From assembly GCA_030147505.1 (NCBI GenBank), contig JASBVG010000078.1, positions 1 through 64,000 on the forward strand: 64,000 bases of DNA. Direction: 5' to 3'. A program made the position numbers and the translations under genes. Source of the DNA: Tardiphaga sp. (lineage in GTDB: Bacteria; Pseudomonadota; Alphaproteobacteria; Rhizobiales; Xanthobacteraceae). The notes under the pieces are model-generated. The model made no database searches. It was not told the DNA's origin and saw only the letters and a program-made list of their open reading frames with translations. The first letter of the stretch is position 1, and each line of letters opens with the position of its first letter. Positions 54,374 to 63,618 of this stretch are shown piece by piece.

Positions 54374-57010
54374 TCATATCGAAAGCTCGTTGCGGACGCG
54401 CTCGCGCCGTCGCTGCTCGCGAAAGATTTCAGCATCCGCCGTGAGAGCCAAGGTCGAGGTCTTCAGATTGGCCCGCGATAGCTTCGCCGCGAGGAAAGTC
54501 ATCTCCGCGACATCGTCCGGCTGATACTGCCGCGCGTGCAGCTCTTGCTCGCTCTTCGCCTGGGCTGAGAGCAGCGATTTGTCATAAAAAATCTGGGTCT
54601 CGCCGCGCGCGCGAGAGAGCGCGACGTAGCTCTGGTGGCGATCGTACTCTGATCCCAGCACGACAGTAGCAGTCTCCGCGGTCAGGCCTTGGGCGCTATA
54701 GGCCGTCACGGCGAGGTCGTGGCTCAATCGGACCCGGCCACTTCCATCCTTGAGCGCCTCTGTGGAGAATTCGACCGTCTTGCCGTCCACTGTCGCTTGG
54801 ATGAGCAGATGCTCCCCGTCGAGGTCTTCGATCCTTTTGACCCGGCCTACCGTGCCATTGATGACGCCGGCGCCGATCTTGTCCTGGCGAATTCCGAACC
54901 GGATCCTGTCACCGACGGCCAGGTGTAGCTGGAAACTGGTCCCAGACGCGTCGCCGGCGACGACGACGCGGTCCGGGCCGGTGAGAATTTCGGCCGCCCG
55001 CAAGCGCGCGCGGATCTCGGTGTTGAGCGCCCGTACCGTCTTGTTGGATTTGGCGATCAGCAGATGTTTTTGTGCTGGCAGGCGAGCTTGCGCATCCATG
55101 TAGCGGTCCACGGCTGACCGGATAGTGGCTTGTGCGCCCGCGCATCCCTGCAACAGACCTCTTGCCGCATAAGCTTCGAGGCCGGCGGCAGCGTCTCCTT
55201 TCGCGAATGCGCGCGCGGCGTCTTGCGCCCAGACGTCTCGTTGCCGCACGATCTTGTCAACCCGCGTTGGCTCAGCAACGGCCGATAGAATCTTAAGAGC
55301 CGGGCCTGCACTAATAGGTTGCAATTGATCGCGATCACCTACTAAAACGAGCTTTGCGTTGGCGCCCGCAACAGCTGTCACCAGCTCGTTCATGGTTTTC
55401 GAGCCGACCTGGCCACACTCGTCAATCAAAAGCACCGTGTTGCGGTCCAGGACGTGCTGTCCCGCCTTGATCTGAGCCAGGAGGCGCTCGATTGCGGTCG
55501 CGTCGATGCCGAGCTCGGAACGCAACATTTCCGCCGTCCGATGTGCGATTGCGCCGCCACGCACCGTCTTGCCGGCGGCCACGTAGCCGTCGACCACGAC
55601 CTTGAGCGTGGTGGTCTTTCCCGACCCGGCGGCGCCCTCCACAATGGCAAGAGCCCGCTGATCCGTCGCCGCAAGCGCGGCTCGACGCTGCTCATCCGAC
55701 AATCCACGTCGGCGGCATTCGGCGTTGATCTTCTGCGTATCGATTTCGGCCCAACTGCGCTGCGCCAATGACTGCGCGGTCTTGAGCAGGCTCTTCTCGA
55801 TTGCGATCATCTCCGGCGTCGAATACAAGCCATGGCCGTGCAGGTCCTGTCCAAGCTGAACAATGCGACCGGAATTGATCAGACGTTCGACTTCCATATC
55901 GACGCGCTCAGCGCCAGCCCCCGTTCCGACCAGCCGACTGGCAACCGCAGCCATGAGATGGCGCCGTTCGAACACCGATTCCTGCTCGGTCAAGATGGAG
56001 GGGATGTCGGCCAGACGCTGCGCGATCAGGATTTCTCGATCATGATCGGGGAGAGCGCGACCGGTCAGGGCCTGCGCGATGAAGTGCTCAACGTCGATGC
56101 CCTGTTCCATGGCCTGCTCGCGCCAGATCTCGAAACGGTCACGGTCGTCTGACGACTTCGACAGACGCGTTGCCTTGACGACGGCGGAAGCAAGTTGTTG
56201 CGCTTCGCCGGTGATCAAATCGTACTCCGCGAGCCGCTCCTCCAATTTGCTCCTGCGGGCCGAGAAGTAACGCTTGGCATCGTCGCTGATGAGCGATCCC
56301 GACGGCGTGACCAACTCGAAAATTCCGTTCCTACCCGTGACTTCAACTTGAAAGCCAAGATTCTGCAAACCTGAAGCCAAGGCCAGGTGATACACGCTGC
56401 CTGCCAACATTTTGGCGTTGAACAACGGCCGTGCGTCCAGGGCTCCGAAGGTCGACCTCCGTTCGCCCTCCCGCATCGGTCTCTGGCCCAAATTGGTGAT
56501 GCATAAATGTGTATGCAAATCCATGTCCGCTGTGACCCGCCCGTCGATATGCGGCGCAGGCCGCGCCTCGCCATGTTGGAAGGCCGCTACGATGAGCGAC
56601 GTCTTCTCAATGATCACGCCGTTCCTTCCGCGTCGCGTGAAGGCGGCCTCACGGTTCAGCATCGCAATGACGGCCTTGCAGGCCTCTAGCTGGATCCGCT
56701 CGATCGCCGCACGCATGTCGGGATCTGCAAGGGCGAATGCGATGCTAACCGACTTAGGCGCGCTGAGCGTCAAATCGAAGCCTGGCATCCGCTTTTTGCC
56801 ACCGTCGTTGGTGATGAGAGAGCGTCCATCGGGGCCGATCCCCGCGTGCAGCTTTTCAAAAAGGTCTGCATCGACGACCTGGCCAACCTTGATGCCGAGC
56901 GTGACTGAAGTGCTTAGCCAAACGCCGGCCGGCTCCTTACCGTTGAGGTAATATTCGGTTCGCCTCAGATAATACTGCGCGACAGTCCCTTTGCCGATGC
57001 TCGCAACCAT
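54374..57010 (-). CDS. MobF-family relaxase-helicase (TrwC/TraI type)
   Basis: An 878-residue relaxase fused to a RecD-like helicase. Tyrosine pairs at residues 13-14 and 20-21 are the candidate nicking residues; DLHTHLCITNLG near 165 is the metal-binding histidine motif. The helicase half has Walker A EGAAGSGKTT near 457, LLIDECGQVGS as motif II near 530, and VTAYSAQGLTAETA as motif V near 800. The start at ATG 57010 is chosen for its GGAGG five bases upstream and because the relaxase domain begins there; the frame from 57073 adds an unrelated leader. It is somewhat shorter than TrwC (966 residues). It would nick oriT and pilot the strand through the coupling protein. Confidence 0.9.
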   Translation of the reverse strand: MVASIGKGTVAQYYLRRTEYYLNGKEPAGVWLSTSVTLGIKVGQVVDADLFEKLHAGIGPDGRSLITNDGGKKRMPGFDLTLSAPKSVSIAFALADPDMRAAIERIQLEACKAVIAMLNREAAFTRRGRNGVIIEKTSLIVAAFQHGEARPAPHIDGRVTADMDLHTHLCITNLGQRPMREGERRSTFGALDARPLFNAKMLAGSVYHLALASGLQNLGFQVEVTGRNGIFELVTPSGSLISDDAKRYFSARRSKLEERLAEYDLITGEAQQLASAVVKATRLSKSSDDRDRFEIWREQAMEQGIDVEHFIAQALTGRALPDHDREILIAQRLADIPSILTEQESVFERRHLMAAVASRLVGTGAGAERVDMEVERLINSGRIVQLGQDLHGHGLYSTPEMIAIEKSLLKTAQSLAQRSWAEIDTQKINAECRRRGLSDEQRRAALAATDQRALAIVEGAAGSGKTTTLKVVVDGYVAAGKTVRGGAIAHRTAEMLRSELGIDATAIERLLAQIKAGQHVLDRNTVLLIDECGQVGSKTMNELVTAVAGANAKLVLVGDRDQLQPISAGPALKILSAVAEPTRVDKIVRQRDVWAQDAARAFAKGDAAAGLEAYAARGLLQGCAGAQATIRSAVDRYMDAQARLPAQKHLLIAKSNKTVRALNTEIRARLRAAEILTGPDRVVVAGDASGTSFQLHLAVGDRIRFGIRQDKIGAGVINGTVGRVKRIEDLDGEHLLIQATVDGKTVEFSTEALKDGSGRVRLSHDLAVTAYSAQGLTAETATVVLGSEYDRHQSYVALSRARGETQIFYDKSLLSAQAKSEQELHARQYQPDDVAEMTFLAAKLSRANLKTSTLALTADAEIFREQRRRERVRNELSI

Positions 57011-57241
57011 CGTGACCTCCATGACCGGAGGTCGATTGTCTCTGAGGGTGGGACAGGCTTTTTTTGAAGCCAAAGTATCGGTGCCTGTTCGCCAACTTGG
57101 CTTGGAAAAACGGGATTCGATTTCGGCTGTTCAGTGCGGACTGGAAGACGCGATAGGTCGTTCAGGTCCCGAGGCCTGAACGTCGAGGCTCCTTCCCTAA
57201 CCTCCAGCAGCTCTCAGAGAGAGCAGAAAAGGAAGCACATC

Positions 57242-57580
57242 ATGTGCAACCCCGTCACCGACATTGTCCGTAGAGCGTGTGCCGAGCCGCTTTTCGGCCG
57301 CAACCTGATCACCTTGATCAGCGAGAAGATCCGCGACTGCTTGAAGGTGGACCCGCAGCCGACCCTCACGTTCAACCTGGCCTGCGGCGAAGCCGCGCGG
57401 CCGACGGGTTGGGTCAAGGTCCGCGTGGAGTTCTTCCGCGAGGATTGGGAGCAGCTCCGCGCAGCCCTCGAGGTCGACGACTTTGGCAACTGGGACGACG
57501 AGACCCTTCGCTACGAAGAGGATCTGTTCGAAATCAGCGCCAACGCCGTCGACCAGGAATTGCGCGTCATCTTCTGGTGA
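57242..57580 (+). CDS. Unrecognised acidic protein divergent from the relaxase gene
   Basis: A 112-residue protein with an acidic C-terminal half (DDFGNWDDETLRYEEDLFE). Start ATG 57242, with GAAAAGGAAG upstream. Divergent from the relaxase with a 231-base gap between them, which may hold both promoters and oriT. Function unknown; an anti-restriction or transfer-control role would be typical for the position but is not shown by any motif. Confidence 0.6.
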   Translation: MCNPVTDIVRRACAEPLFGRNLITLISEKIRDCLKVDPQPTLTFNLACGEAARPTGWVKVRVEFFREDWEQLRAALEVDDFGNWDDETLRYEEDLFEISANAVDQELRVIFW

Positions 57581-58623
57581 AAAAATCCCCAGCGCGGTTT
57601 CAACCGCGCAGGGGAAACTTCAGCAAATACGGCCGTCGTCGGACGCTGACATTAGACCCCAATGAAAGCCGATTCCAAAGCGCTGACGTATAGCCGAGAT
57701 AATTTTCAACTGCTCGCGCCAATTGCACGGAATGGGCCGAGGACACCGGTCGCGAACGCTTCGACGTCTTGTTTCAGAGTTGAAGCAGCTTTCAGTCAGG
57801 ACGCAGGAGAGGGCTCCAAAGGCCGGTCCATAGACAGACCCAAACACGATAGTCCCCAACACGTGGGTGCGCCTCATCTTACAAACAACCCGGATGTCCG
57901 AATCTGTGAAAGGTTTCAGATGCCGGCCGCAGCGGTGACGGCGCGGCATATTCGGTCGGCCAACGTCCGAAAGCTCCAAGGGAGGAAACCGCGCATGGTA
58001 AGCAGAACCGGTGCGGCAGGTTCTATGGGAATCTGAGTGCTGCAAACGAGCGGGCCGATTAAGTGCGAACCAGTGCAGCGAGCTGGGCGAAGGTAGAACG
58101 CCAGGTGAATGAGGGCAGTGCGGCGCGCGATCAACTGTGATCGGATTGGCGACGACCGAGATGTTTGGGCGCGTTCCGCCGTGGGCAGTCGATGAGCGGC
58201 GAGCGCGACGGGCAGCCTTGCCGAACGGCTATCACTGTACATGACCAGTCAAAACTAAGAAGTTGATGAATCTCCAAACCCTATAACCGTGCCGGCCATA
58301 GGTCAAAACCAAGTCCGATAGTGAGCTTATCTCGATTGCTTGGTGTTAATAGGTCGTCGCCCGCGATGGTCTTCCAACGCCGATGGAACGGCGGCGATGC
58401 CATCGGCGCGGGTGCCTGCCCATTTGCGCAAGGTGCGACGGAATTGATGCCAAATCACTGATTGTCTCTGCATAAATTTGGCTGAGATGGACGTTCTCAC
58501 TCGCGAGAGCATTGCCTGGCTGCTCAATGAGTTGAAAAGCTGAAAGCTCATCCAGTTGAGGATGACTTGCGGATCCGAATGGCTTGATGCAGAACGCTCA
58601 AACGTGCTCAAGCCGTTGCGCGC
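57581..58623. other. Non-coding or decayed kilobase
   Basis: Only short open frames on both strands with no recognisable protein, weak codon bias and no good ribosome binding site (for example 58327-58611 minus). No tRNA, attachment site or IS end could be recognised. Confidence 0.4.
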
Positions 58624-58830
58624 CTATTTTGTGTCCAGTAACTGTTCTTCGTTCAAACGAATGTATCCTCGAAATTCAGCCTCGCTATCCGTAGCGGCAG
58701 CACTAACCACATGCTCCAACATCGCCACAAACGTGACGCGGCTTACGCGGTCAGTCTTTAACATCCCGAGAGCGCGACTGAAGAAAGCGTCGAGCGCCGA
58801 ATAATCGTCGCCGTTCAGATTAAATGCCAT
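58624..58830 (-). CDS. Small hypothetical protein
   Basis: A 68-residue protein starting at ATG 58830 with GGAG eight bases upstream (the frame is open back to 58884). Sequence (NGDDYSALDAFFSRAL, then VTFVAMLEHVVSAA) suggests a small helical soluble protein. Not recognised. Confidence 0.5.
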   Translation of the reverse strand: MAFNLNGDDYSALDAFFSRALGMLKTDRVSRVTFVAMLEHVVSAAATDSEAEFRGYIRLNEEQLLDTK

Positions 58831-58975
58831 GAGGGGCTCCATCGCCTCGATGATCCGGCGACTAGCACAGCGTATACGATCCACATTCGTTGGGTAAGGA
58901 CTGCGGGCTATTTATTTAGCGGCCTGCCTCTTTTGCTGATCTCCTTGTCCAAAGCTGGCTCAATGGCTCAAACGC

Positions 58976-59005
58976 AAAAGGGCCGGCGCGCGTGGCCCGG
59001 CCCTT
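58976..59005 (-). terminator. Rho-independent terminator of the cold-shock gene
   Basis: On the minus strand AAGGGCCGG and CCGGCCCTT form a 9-bp stem around a ten-base loop, followed by TTTTG. It lies 57 bases after the cold-shock stop. Confidence 0.75.
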
Positions 59006-59061
59006 CCAAAATCCCGAATTCAACTCCAGTACATCCGTGGACGTGAATTTAGATCCTTGCG

Positions 59062-59271
59062 TTAGAGCGCCTGCAGATTATCCGCGGCGTTCTTTCCGCT
59101 ACGTCGATCCATCACCACTTCGAAGCTAACTTTTTGTCCCTCTGTGAGAGAATGCAGTCCGGCGCGCTCGACAGCGGAAATATGTACGAAAACATCCTGG
59201 TTCGCGCCTTCTGGGGCGATGAAACCAAAACCCTTGTTCGCGTCGAAAAATTTAACAGTACCTGTTGGCAT
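59062..59271 (-). CDS. Cold-shock protein (CspA family)
   Basis: A 69-residue OB-fold single-stranded nucleic acid binder. The RNP1-like KGFGFIAPE and RNP2-like VFVHISAVE motifs are present, with GTVKFFD at the start. ATG 59271 is chosen with AAGGA upstream; the open frame to 59301 adds ten non-family residues. It acts as an RNA chaperone. A rho-independent terminator follows. Confidence 0.93.
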   Translation of the reverse strand: MPTGTVKFFDANKGFGFIAPEGANQDVFVHISAVERAGLHSLTEGQKVSFEVVMDRRSGKNAADNLQAL

Positions 59272-59436
59272 GACGATTCCTTTCAATCGGTCATAGGGCA
59301 TCGACTTCCGAATCTGTCGAAAGCGGTTCAGATCGAAATTTGAAGAGGAAGTTCGTCAGTAGTGCCTAAAGACACTCACCGCGCAAAGCTCGAATACAAC
59401 ATCGATAAGCTTGTATGCTGTCCAAATGCGATGTTT

Positions 59437-59823
59437 CTAAGGCTCGCTTCCACGTGTCTTTCTGTTGGGCTTCCCGATGTTCTTAGTCGAGCCACTCTGC
59501 TCTCGCATCAGACGTTCAGCTCGGAGACGTTGAAGGTTGGCTTGAACAGCAGCCTCACGATTCCGGTAAGCCGCCATTCCCTCCGCAGCATCGGATAGCT
59601 TTCGCTCGACGGATATCCTAGTAAATGGCCTTGCTGAGCGTTGGTCAGACCTGCTGTCTCGAAACTCTTCTGGACCGTTCAACAAGCGCTGTTTACGACG
59701 TTCTATATCGGCCGCCGTAGCGCTCATGTCGGCCATTGTATCTAGCTGGTCCGACGCCAGTGCGTTGGCCCGATCGCGCTGAGTGATTGTTGGTCGATAT
59801 TTCCTGCGAAGAGAAACAACCAT
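59437..59823 (-). CDS. Hypothetical basic, helical protein
   Basis: A 128-residue Arg/Gln/Ala-rich protein that looks largely alpha-helical (IERRKQRLLNG, AAVQANLQRLRAERLM). Its ATG directly follows the stop of the preceding small gene (TAG-ATG), suggesting coupled translation. Not recognised. Confidence 0.45.
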   Translation of the reverse strand: MVVSLRRKYRPTITQRDRANALASDQLDTMADMSATAADIERRKQRLLNGPEEFRDSRSDQRSARPFTRISVERKLSDAAEGMAAYRNREAAVQANLQRLRAERLMREQSGSTKNIGKPNRKTRGSEP

Positions 59824-60018
59824 CTAAATCGGCCTCTGGAGCCCGGATGAATAAGCCCAGGCAGTGAGATTTGCCTCTACGTCAGCATGATCGGTCGCTC
59901 TAAGGAGGCGCTCTCGCTCGACGCCTGGCGGCATCCTCATCGCTCTCACAAAAGTATCACGTGCCATATCGGCGATGATTTCATCAGAATTTCGTTGAGA
60001 CGAGGGATTCCATGCCAT
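59824..60018 (-). CDS. Small hypothetical protein coupled to the next gene
   Basis: A 64-residue protein, start ATG 60018 with GGAG nine bases before. Contains DEIIADMARDTFVRAMRMPPG and RATDHADVEANLTAW. Not recognised; it forms a pair with the 128-residue protein that follows without a gap. Confidence 0.45.
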   Translation of the reverse strand: MAWNPSSQRNSDEIIADMARDTFVRAMRMPPGVERERLLRATDHADVEANLTAWAYSSGLQRPI

Positions 60019-60272
60019 GATGAACCGCTCCTGCAAGAGGATGGCGGGAGCATATCTGGGCTCTCATCGCTGATAAAAACCACGGGCCGTTCAGCGGTAA
60101 CACACCATGCGCCCTTTGCTGTTCAATAGCTAGGCTTTTATTTCGGCGTCGCTTGCGAGGGCTTCATTTGAACTTTTCTGAGGCTCCTTGATTGAATTGC
60201 GTCACCGCCCTGATCTCGGCCCTCCCGGTGATGAGATCGAAAATGGTCCCGGCTGATTGGCAGGAGACCCGA

Positions 60273-60425
60273 ATGTGCGAGAAATGCAGAGAAATCGATC
60301 TGAAGATTGAGCATTACCGTTCGTTTGCTTTGGGACCCGCCGACAATCTTGCGCGTCAGAGCATCAAGATTTTGATCGAAGATCTCGAGGCGGAGAAAGC
60401 TGCGCTCCACGTTGGCATCCGATAA
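60273..60425 (+). CDS. MCxxC small protein, copy 1
   Basis: A 50-residue protein starting at ATG 60273 with GGAG six bases upstream. It begins MCEKC, then REIDLKIEHYR, and ends in a helix with LIEDLEAEKAALH. The two cysteines could bind a metal; the rest would form a short helical hairpin. A relative with the same layout is encoded at 61847, and I recall such small proteins as common in Bradyrhizobium. Function unknown. Confidence 0.65.
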   Translation: MCEKCREIDLKIEHYRSFALGPADNLARQSIKILIEDLEAEKAALHVGIR

Positions 60426-60456
60426 AGTAGGAAATGCAAAATGACTGAGCTGTCCG

Positions 60457-60738
60457 GTGAGTGATCATATCAGCCTGCTTAAGGCAAAATACTGTAGCTC
60501 AATCCTGAAATGCGCCGCGCGGAGTTCGGATATCGAGGCCAGGCATCTTTGCAATGGCCTCGCAACGGAGCGCGTCACTGGCGGAACATCACAGCGTGTG
60601 ACCGACGCGGAAGAGGAAGCTCTTGAAGCGATCTACGCATTGGTCATCAGGCTCGATATGGGTAACTTTGCCTCATCACCTTCGGAGGTTTCAAAGGCCA
60701 AGCTTGCGGTTGATCGATGGGGGGCCTCTGCTGAATAA
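60457..60738 (+). CDS. Possible hypothetical protein
   Basis: A 93-codon frame from GTG 60457, 31 bases after the MCxxC gene. It contains a plausible helical region (TDAEEEALEAIYALVIRLDMG). The ribosome binding site is poor, so the start is uncertain. Confidence 0.35.
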   Translation: MSDHISLLKAKYCSSILKCAARSSDIEARHLCNGLATERVTGGTSQRVTDAEEEALEAIYALVIRLDMGNFASSPSEVSKAKLAVDRWGASAE

Positions 60739-60986
60739 GCCGTCGGTGCAGCCCTTAAAAGCGAGGCGGACGCCGGCTGGCCCACGTGACTTGCTAGGTC
60801 GCGATTGTCCTCACTCTCGGCGCAAGCGAAGTTGCCTAGTGTTATTACGGCGATCTCCCGGTCAGCTCTTCGATCTCGTGATGCTCGCTCATGGCGCACA
60901 GCGGCCGACGTGCCCCCGCTAAAACAGCGCCGATTCTAGTCGGAATTTTCCACTTATGATCCCCGGATGGAGACGAGGAGAGATCC

Positions 60987-61111
60987 ATGAAGGTATCAGA
61001 GCTTTCGGAAGGGCAGATCGCATCTGGTTTGAAGCAGGCAGAATGGCGCAGCGGTTGCGGAGGTGTGCCGAAAGGCGGGGATCAGCGAAGCAACCTTCTA
61101 CAATTTGCGTA
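60987..61111 (+). pseudogene. IS3-family orfA remnant
   Basis: About 40 codons matching the N-terminus of IS3-family (IS407-like) OrfA. In the first frame it reads SEGQIASGLKQAE, then after a +1 shift near 61050 it continues AAVAEVCRKAGISEATFYNLRK. It is frameshifted and truncated with no orfB. GAGGAG still precedes the ATG at 60987. Confidence 0.7.
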
Positions 61112-61244
61112 AGCCCTCTCTTCGGTGGTGGATTTCTGTAACTTCATTGGCGAAGCGATAGCTGGTCGGAATGAATCATCCGGCCACTCTAACCGATGGC
61201 GGGAAGGGCGTCAGGATGTTAAAGTGCCCCATGGAGGATGAGCC

Positions 61245-61391
61245 ATGGAACCTGATCCAGATCCCAACCGCAAAAACCGTGTGATCGCGCTGGCGTTTCT
61301 GGCCGAGACGCCTGAGCAGGCTATCGAGCTTGAGCAGATCGCATCCGAGATGCCAGAGGTACCGCGACAAATTGGCGATCAAGATATCTAA
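61245..61391 (+). CDS. Possible small acidic protein
   Basis: A 48-codon frame with GGAGGATGAGCC just before ATG 61245. The product is acidic and helical (AFLAETPEQAIELEQIASEM). Too short to recognise, but the ribosome binding site is good. Confidence 0.45.
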   Translation: MEPDPDPNRKNRVIALAFLAETPEQAIELEQIASEMPEVPRQIGDQDI

Positions 61392-61399
61392 CGCGGATA

Positions 61400-61642
61400 T
61401 TATTCGTCAGTGCGGAATGGCTGCTGCGATTGCCGGTTTGTCCAAGCTTCGGTGAAACTCGCTCCCGTGCCTACCATCCAACCGATGTGTGGGATTACGC
61501 CTCGCGATTCGGGAACGCTCATCGAAATTGACCATCGTCCTTGATCGCAAAGTATCGTCAGCCTAAAGTTTTGCTCATCGTGCCGCCGTACAAGGTCAAT
61601 GAGCTGTCCTTCAGCCAAATCTCTCTGCGTTTTGTTCTCCAT
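61400..61642 (-). CDS. Small hypothetical protein downstream of MCxxC copy 2
   Basis: An 80-residue protein, start ATG 61642 with GAAGGGAA upstream. Sequence includes LAEGQLIDLVRRHDEQNFRL and a central WSISMSVPES. The upstream MCxxC gene ends 40 bases before, so both may be one transcript. Not recognised. Confidence 0.5.
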   Translation of the reverse strand: MENKTQRDLAEGQLIDLVRRHDEQNFRLTILCDQGRWSISMSVPESRGVIPHIGWMVGTGASFTEAWTNRQSQQPFRTDE

Positions 61643-61682
61643 TGCGGTTCCCTTCAAAAGTCCCCAGACAGCGAACGACCCG

Positions 61683-61847
61683 CTATTGATTGGGATCAGC
61701 GTCAGAGGGATGAAGTAACGCGCGCTTATCTTCCAGGAGACGGATTTGAACGTCGAGGCCACGTAGCGTGCGCGGATCGTTCAATTGCGTTTCGAGCCAT
61801 CGATAGCGGCCGATCTGAATATCGATTGCTTCGCACTGATCGCACAT
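61683..61847 (-). CDS. MCxxC small protein, copy 2
   Basis: A 54-residue protein starting at ATG 61847 after GAGGGACATCT. It begins MCDQC, then EAIDIQIGRYR, and ends with IRLLEDKRALLHP, so it shares length, cysteine pair and helix pattern with the product at 60273. It lies on the opposite strand to copy 1. Function unknown. Confidence 0.65.
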   Translation of the reverse strand: MCDQCEAIDIQIGRYRWLETQLNDPRTLRGLDVQIRLLEDKRALLHPSDADPNQ

Positions 61848-62153
61848 AGATGTCCCTCGATCTTAGGCGGGACCAAACGCGATCTCATCACCGATAGAAG
61901 CCAAACACAGTGCGATGATAGGAGGACATTCGTCTTTATTCGCAGGAACTTCAAGCTTGGAGGCTGCGCCTGCAAACATTATTTTGGCGCCGCGAAGAAA
62001 TAGCTTTCAGTCAATTCACGTGCATCCCACCCGTGACGGCGCTTGCTAAAATGCAGCCGTGAGAAGCCAGCAGTCCAAGAGAGATAAGTGTCTTAACAAG
62101 ATTGCATATCCGCCTTCCCCGAGTGGACTGCCAGTTCGGCCTAGAAAGTAAAG
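61848..62153. other. Non-coding gap
   Basis: No convincing frame, RNA or repeat seen here; moderately AT-rich for this window, which fits a promoter region for the minus-strand MCxxC gene. Confidence 0.4.
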
Positions 62154-62357
62154 TCAAATGCGGCGATTTCGAGTCGATTCACGGGGAGCAAGATTGGTCT
62201 CGACCGATGCATTGGTTGAGGAGCTTTTATGAAGTGCTTCGCGTGCGAGTTCGGCGATTGCCAACAGGTGCTCGCGCATAAAATCTTTCGTGTCGGCGTC
62301 TGCGCCAGCTCTCGCAAGAGCGAAAATCGATCGAAGAGTGTCCAGTGAGTTTGCCAT
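62154..62357 (-). CDS. Small hypothetical helical protein
   Basis: A 67-residue frame with a helical composition (LDTLRSIFALARAGADAD, then FMREHLLAIAELAREALHK). ATG 62357 has only a weak ribosome binding site. Not recognised. Confidence 0.45.
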   Translation of the reverse strand: MANSLDTLRSIFALARAGADADTKDFMREHLLAIAELAREALHKSSSTNASVETNLAPRESTRNRRI

Positions 62358-62722
62358 ATTGCGGTCTCGGTACCTAGGCGCTTCACTTAACCGGGTTTGA
62401 GCCGCTCCATCAACTAGCGAATGATGCGGCTGATCCGTCCTATTCCATGATCGTTGAAGCGACTTCCGCGCTCGCGCGCAAAGTAGTCATAGAGGAGCGG
62501 TACATGTCGGAAAAGGATCGTGGTAAATTGGTGCCGGTTTGGGAACGTGCGCTCGCGCGCGTGTCGCTTAAGGAGTTAAAGAACACGTTCCTGGCGTCTG
62601 ATCCTGCTATTAAGTCCGAGACAAAGCCAGGGAGTAAAACCTACCATCGTATTTTTCGGCAAGGATACCCAGTTCACTGCCAAATAGGGCGTCCGCAAAT
62701 AACCTTCCAGGTCAGAAATCCC
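62358..62722. other. Gap without a convincing gene
   Basis: The 5' part of a plus-strand frame (62447 onward) is open, but its second half is the complement of the two minus-strand genes at 62723-63146, so I do not call it. Codons 20-60 of it (from ATG 62504) look somewhat protein-like. Confidence 0.3.
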
Positions 62723-62944
62723 TTAAGGTTTGCGATCAAAAGCGCCGACCGACTTGAGATTGGCGCGGACTTGGCGGACGCCGTCGAACTGCTTGCCCAA
62801 CGATCTCGCTTTCTTCTGCACCGAAGCCGTTCCGCGATTGAGGGCGGCGGCGGCACGCATCAGGGTCGCGCCTTCTTCAATCAATTGAAGCAGATGTGCA
62901 ATGTCCTCTTCGGTCCATCTGCGAGTGATCGGCTGTTTCGGCAT
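62723..62944 (-). CDS. Small HTH/SANT-like hypothetical protein
   Basis: A 73-residue protein (RRWTEEDIAHLLQLIEEGA, then AAAALNRGTASVQKKARSLG) whose pattern of a Trp-led helix and a second helix with a VQKKARSLG end resembles small Myb/SANT-type DNA-binding folds common in Bradyrhizobiaceae. The ATG lies one base after the stop of the zinc-ribbon gene, so the two are coupled. Confidence 0.65.
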   Translation of the reverse strand: MPKQPITRRWTEEDIAHLLQLIEEGATLMRAAAALNRGTASVQKKARSLGKQFDGVRQVRANLKSVGAFDRKP

Positions 62945-62945
62945 G

Positions 62946-63146
62946 CTATGTTTTCGGTGGCTTCAATTCGCTCGCAAGCCAGCCTTTGGCTTGCTCCATT
63001 GGATCCGGCTCAATTATCGTCTGGACAAAGCTGCATTGCGGGCATTCGTAAGCGTGCGCCACATAGCTGCTCTTGTCAGGGGCCGAACGTACCCACGCGG
63101 AAAGCGAGCCGCATTTTGGACAGGGCGGGGTGCGTAGGCGAGGCAT
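62946..63146 (-). CDS. Small zinc-ribbon-like hypothetical protein
   Basis: A 66-residue protein with two CxxC pairs (CPKCGS near residue 9 and CPQCSF near 35) spaced like a zinc ribbon. Upstream partner of the HTH-like gene. The ribosome binding site is weak. Function unknown. Confidence 0.65.
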   Translation of the reverse strand: MPRLRTPPCPKCGSLSAWVRSAPDKSSYVAHAYECPQCSFVQTIIEPDPMEQAKGWLASELKPPKT

Positions 63147-63155
63147 GAGGCAGCA

Positions 63156-63377
63156 CTAGGGGACTGTCGATGGCGATCCCGGTCTAGACGGGCGACATCC
63201 GAACTTTGCCGGGATAGATTGAGATGCGAGAGCGCCGAGTGCCGCTGTCTCTTCAGACAAGCGTCTCTGAATGTATGACCGTTCTAAATCCGTCAGCTCG
63301 ATTCTTAGAATGCGATTATAGCGAGCGATGTTGTTTCGATATGTACGCGTTCGGGCCAAAATTTCATCGGTCATCAT
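63156..63377 (-). CDS. Small hypothetical protein
   Basis: A 73-residue protein with a helical, Arg-rich core (RTRTYRNNIARYNRILR, then LERSYIQRRLSEETAAL). Start taken at 63377 among tandem ATG/GTG codons. I recall similar short proteins in Bradyrhizobium. It lies nine bases before the zinc-ribbon gene and may share its transcript. Confidence 0.6.
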   Translation of the reverse strand: MMTDEILARTRTYRNNIARYNRILRIELTDLERSYIQRRLSEETAALGALASQSIPAKFGCRPSRPGSPSTVP

Positions 63378-63618
63378 CGTCACCAGACGTGTCTACGGGT
63401 TGCCTTTTGAGTGGGCCATAGACGGCCGAGCAGTAATTTATAACTGGCTCAAACGCCGTCAAGATTTATAATTTGGTTTGCAGGACGACACCCACGGATC
63501 ATTTTGACGCCTGTGATGGATTCTGGAAAACGGCGTCCTGTGTGGAGGCGACGATGCACACGATCTGCCTACTTATGCAACGCGACAGCTTCTACGCCGC
63601 TGAAATCAACGCCCGAAG

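Noticed and set aside
62447-63148. A 233-codon plus-strand frame
   Set aside because: Its second half is the complement of two better-supported small genes (zinc-ribbon and HTH-like), and the product resembles nothing.
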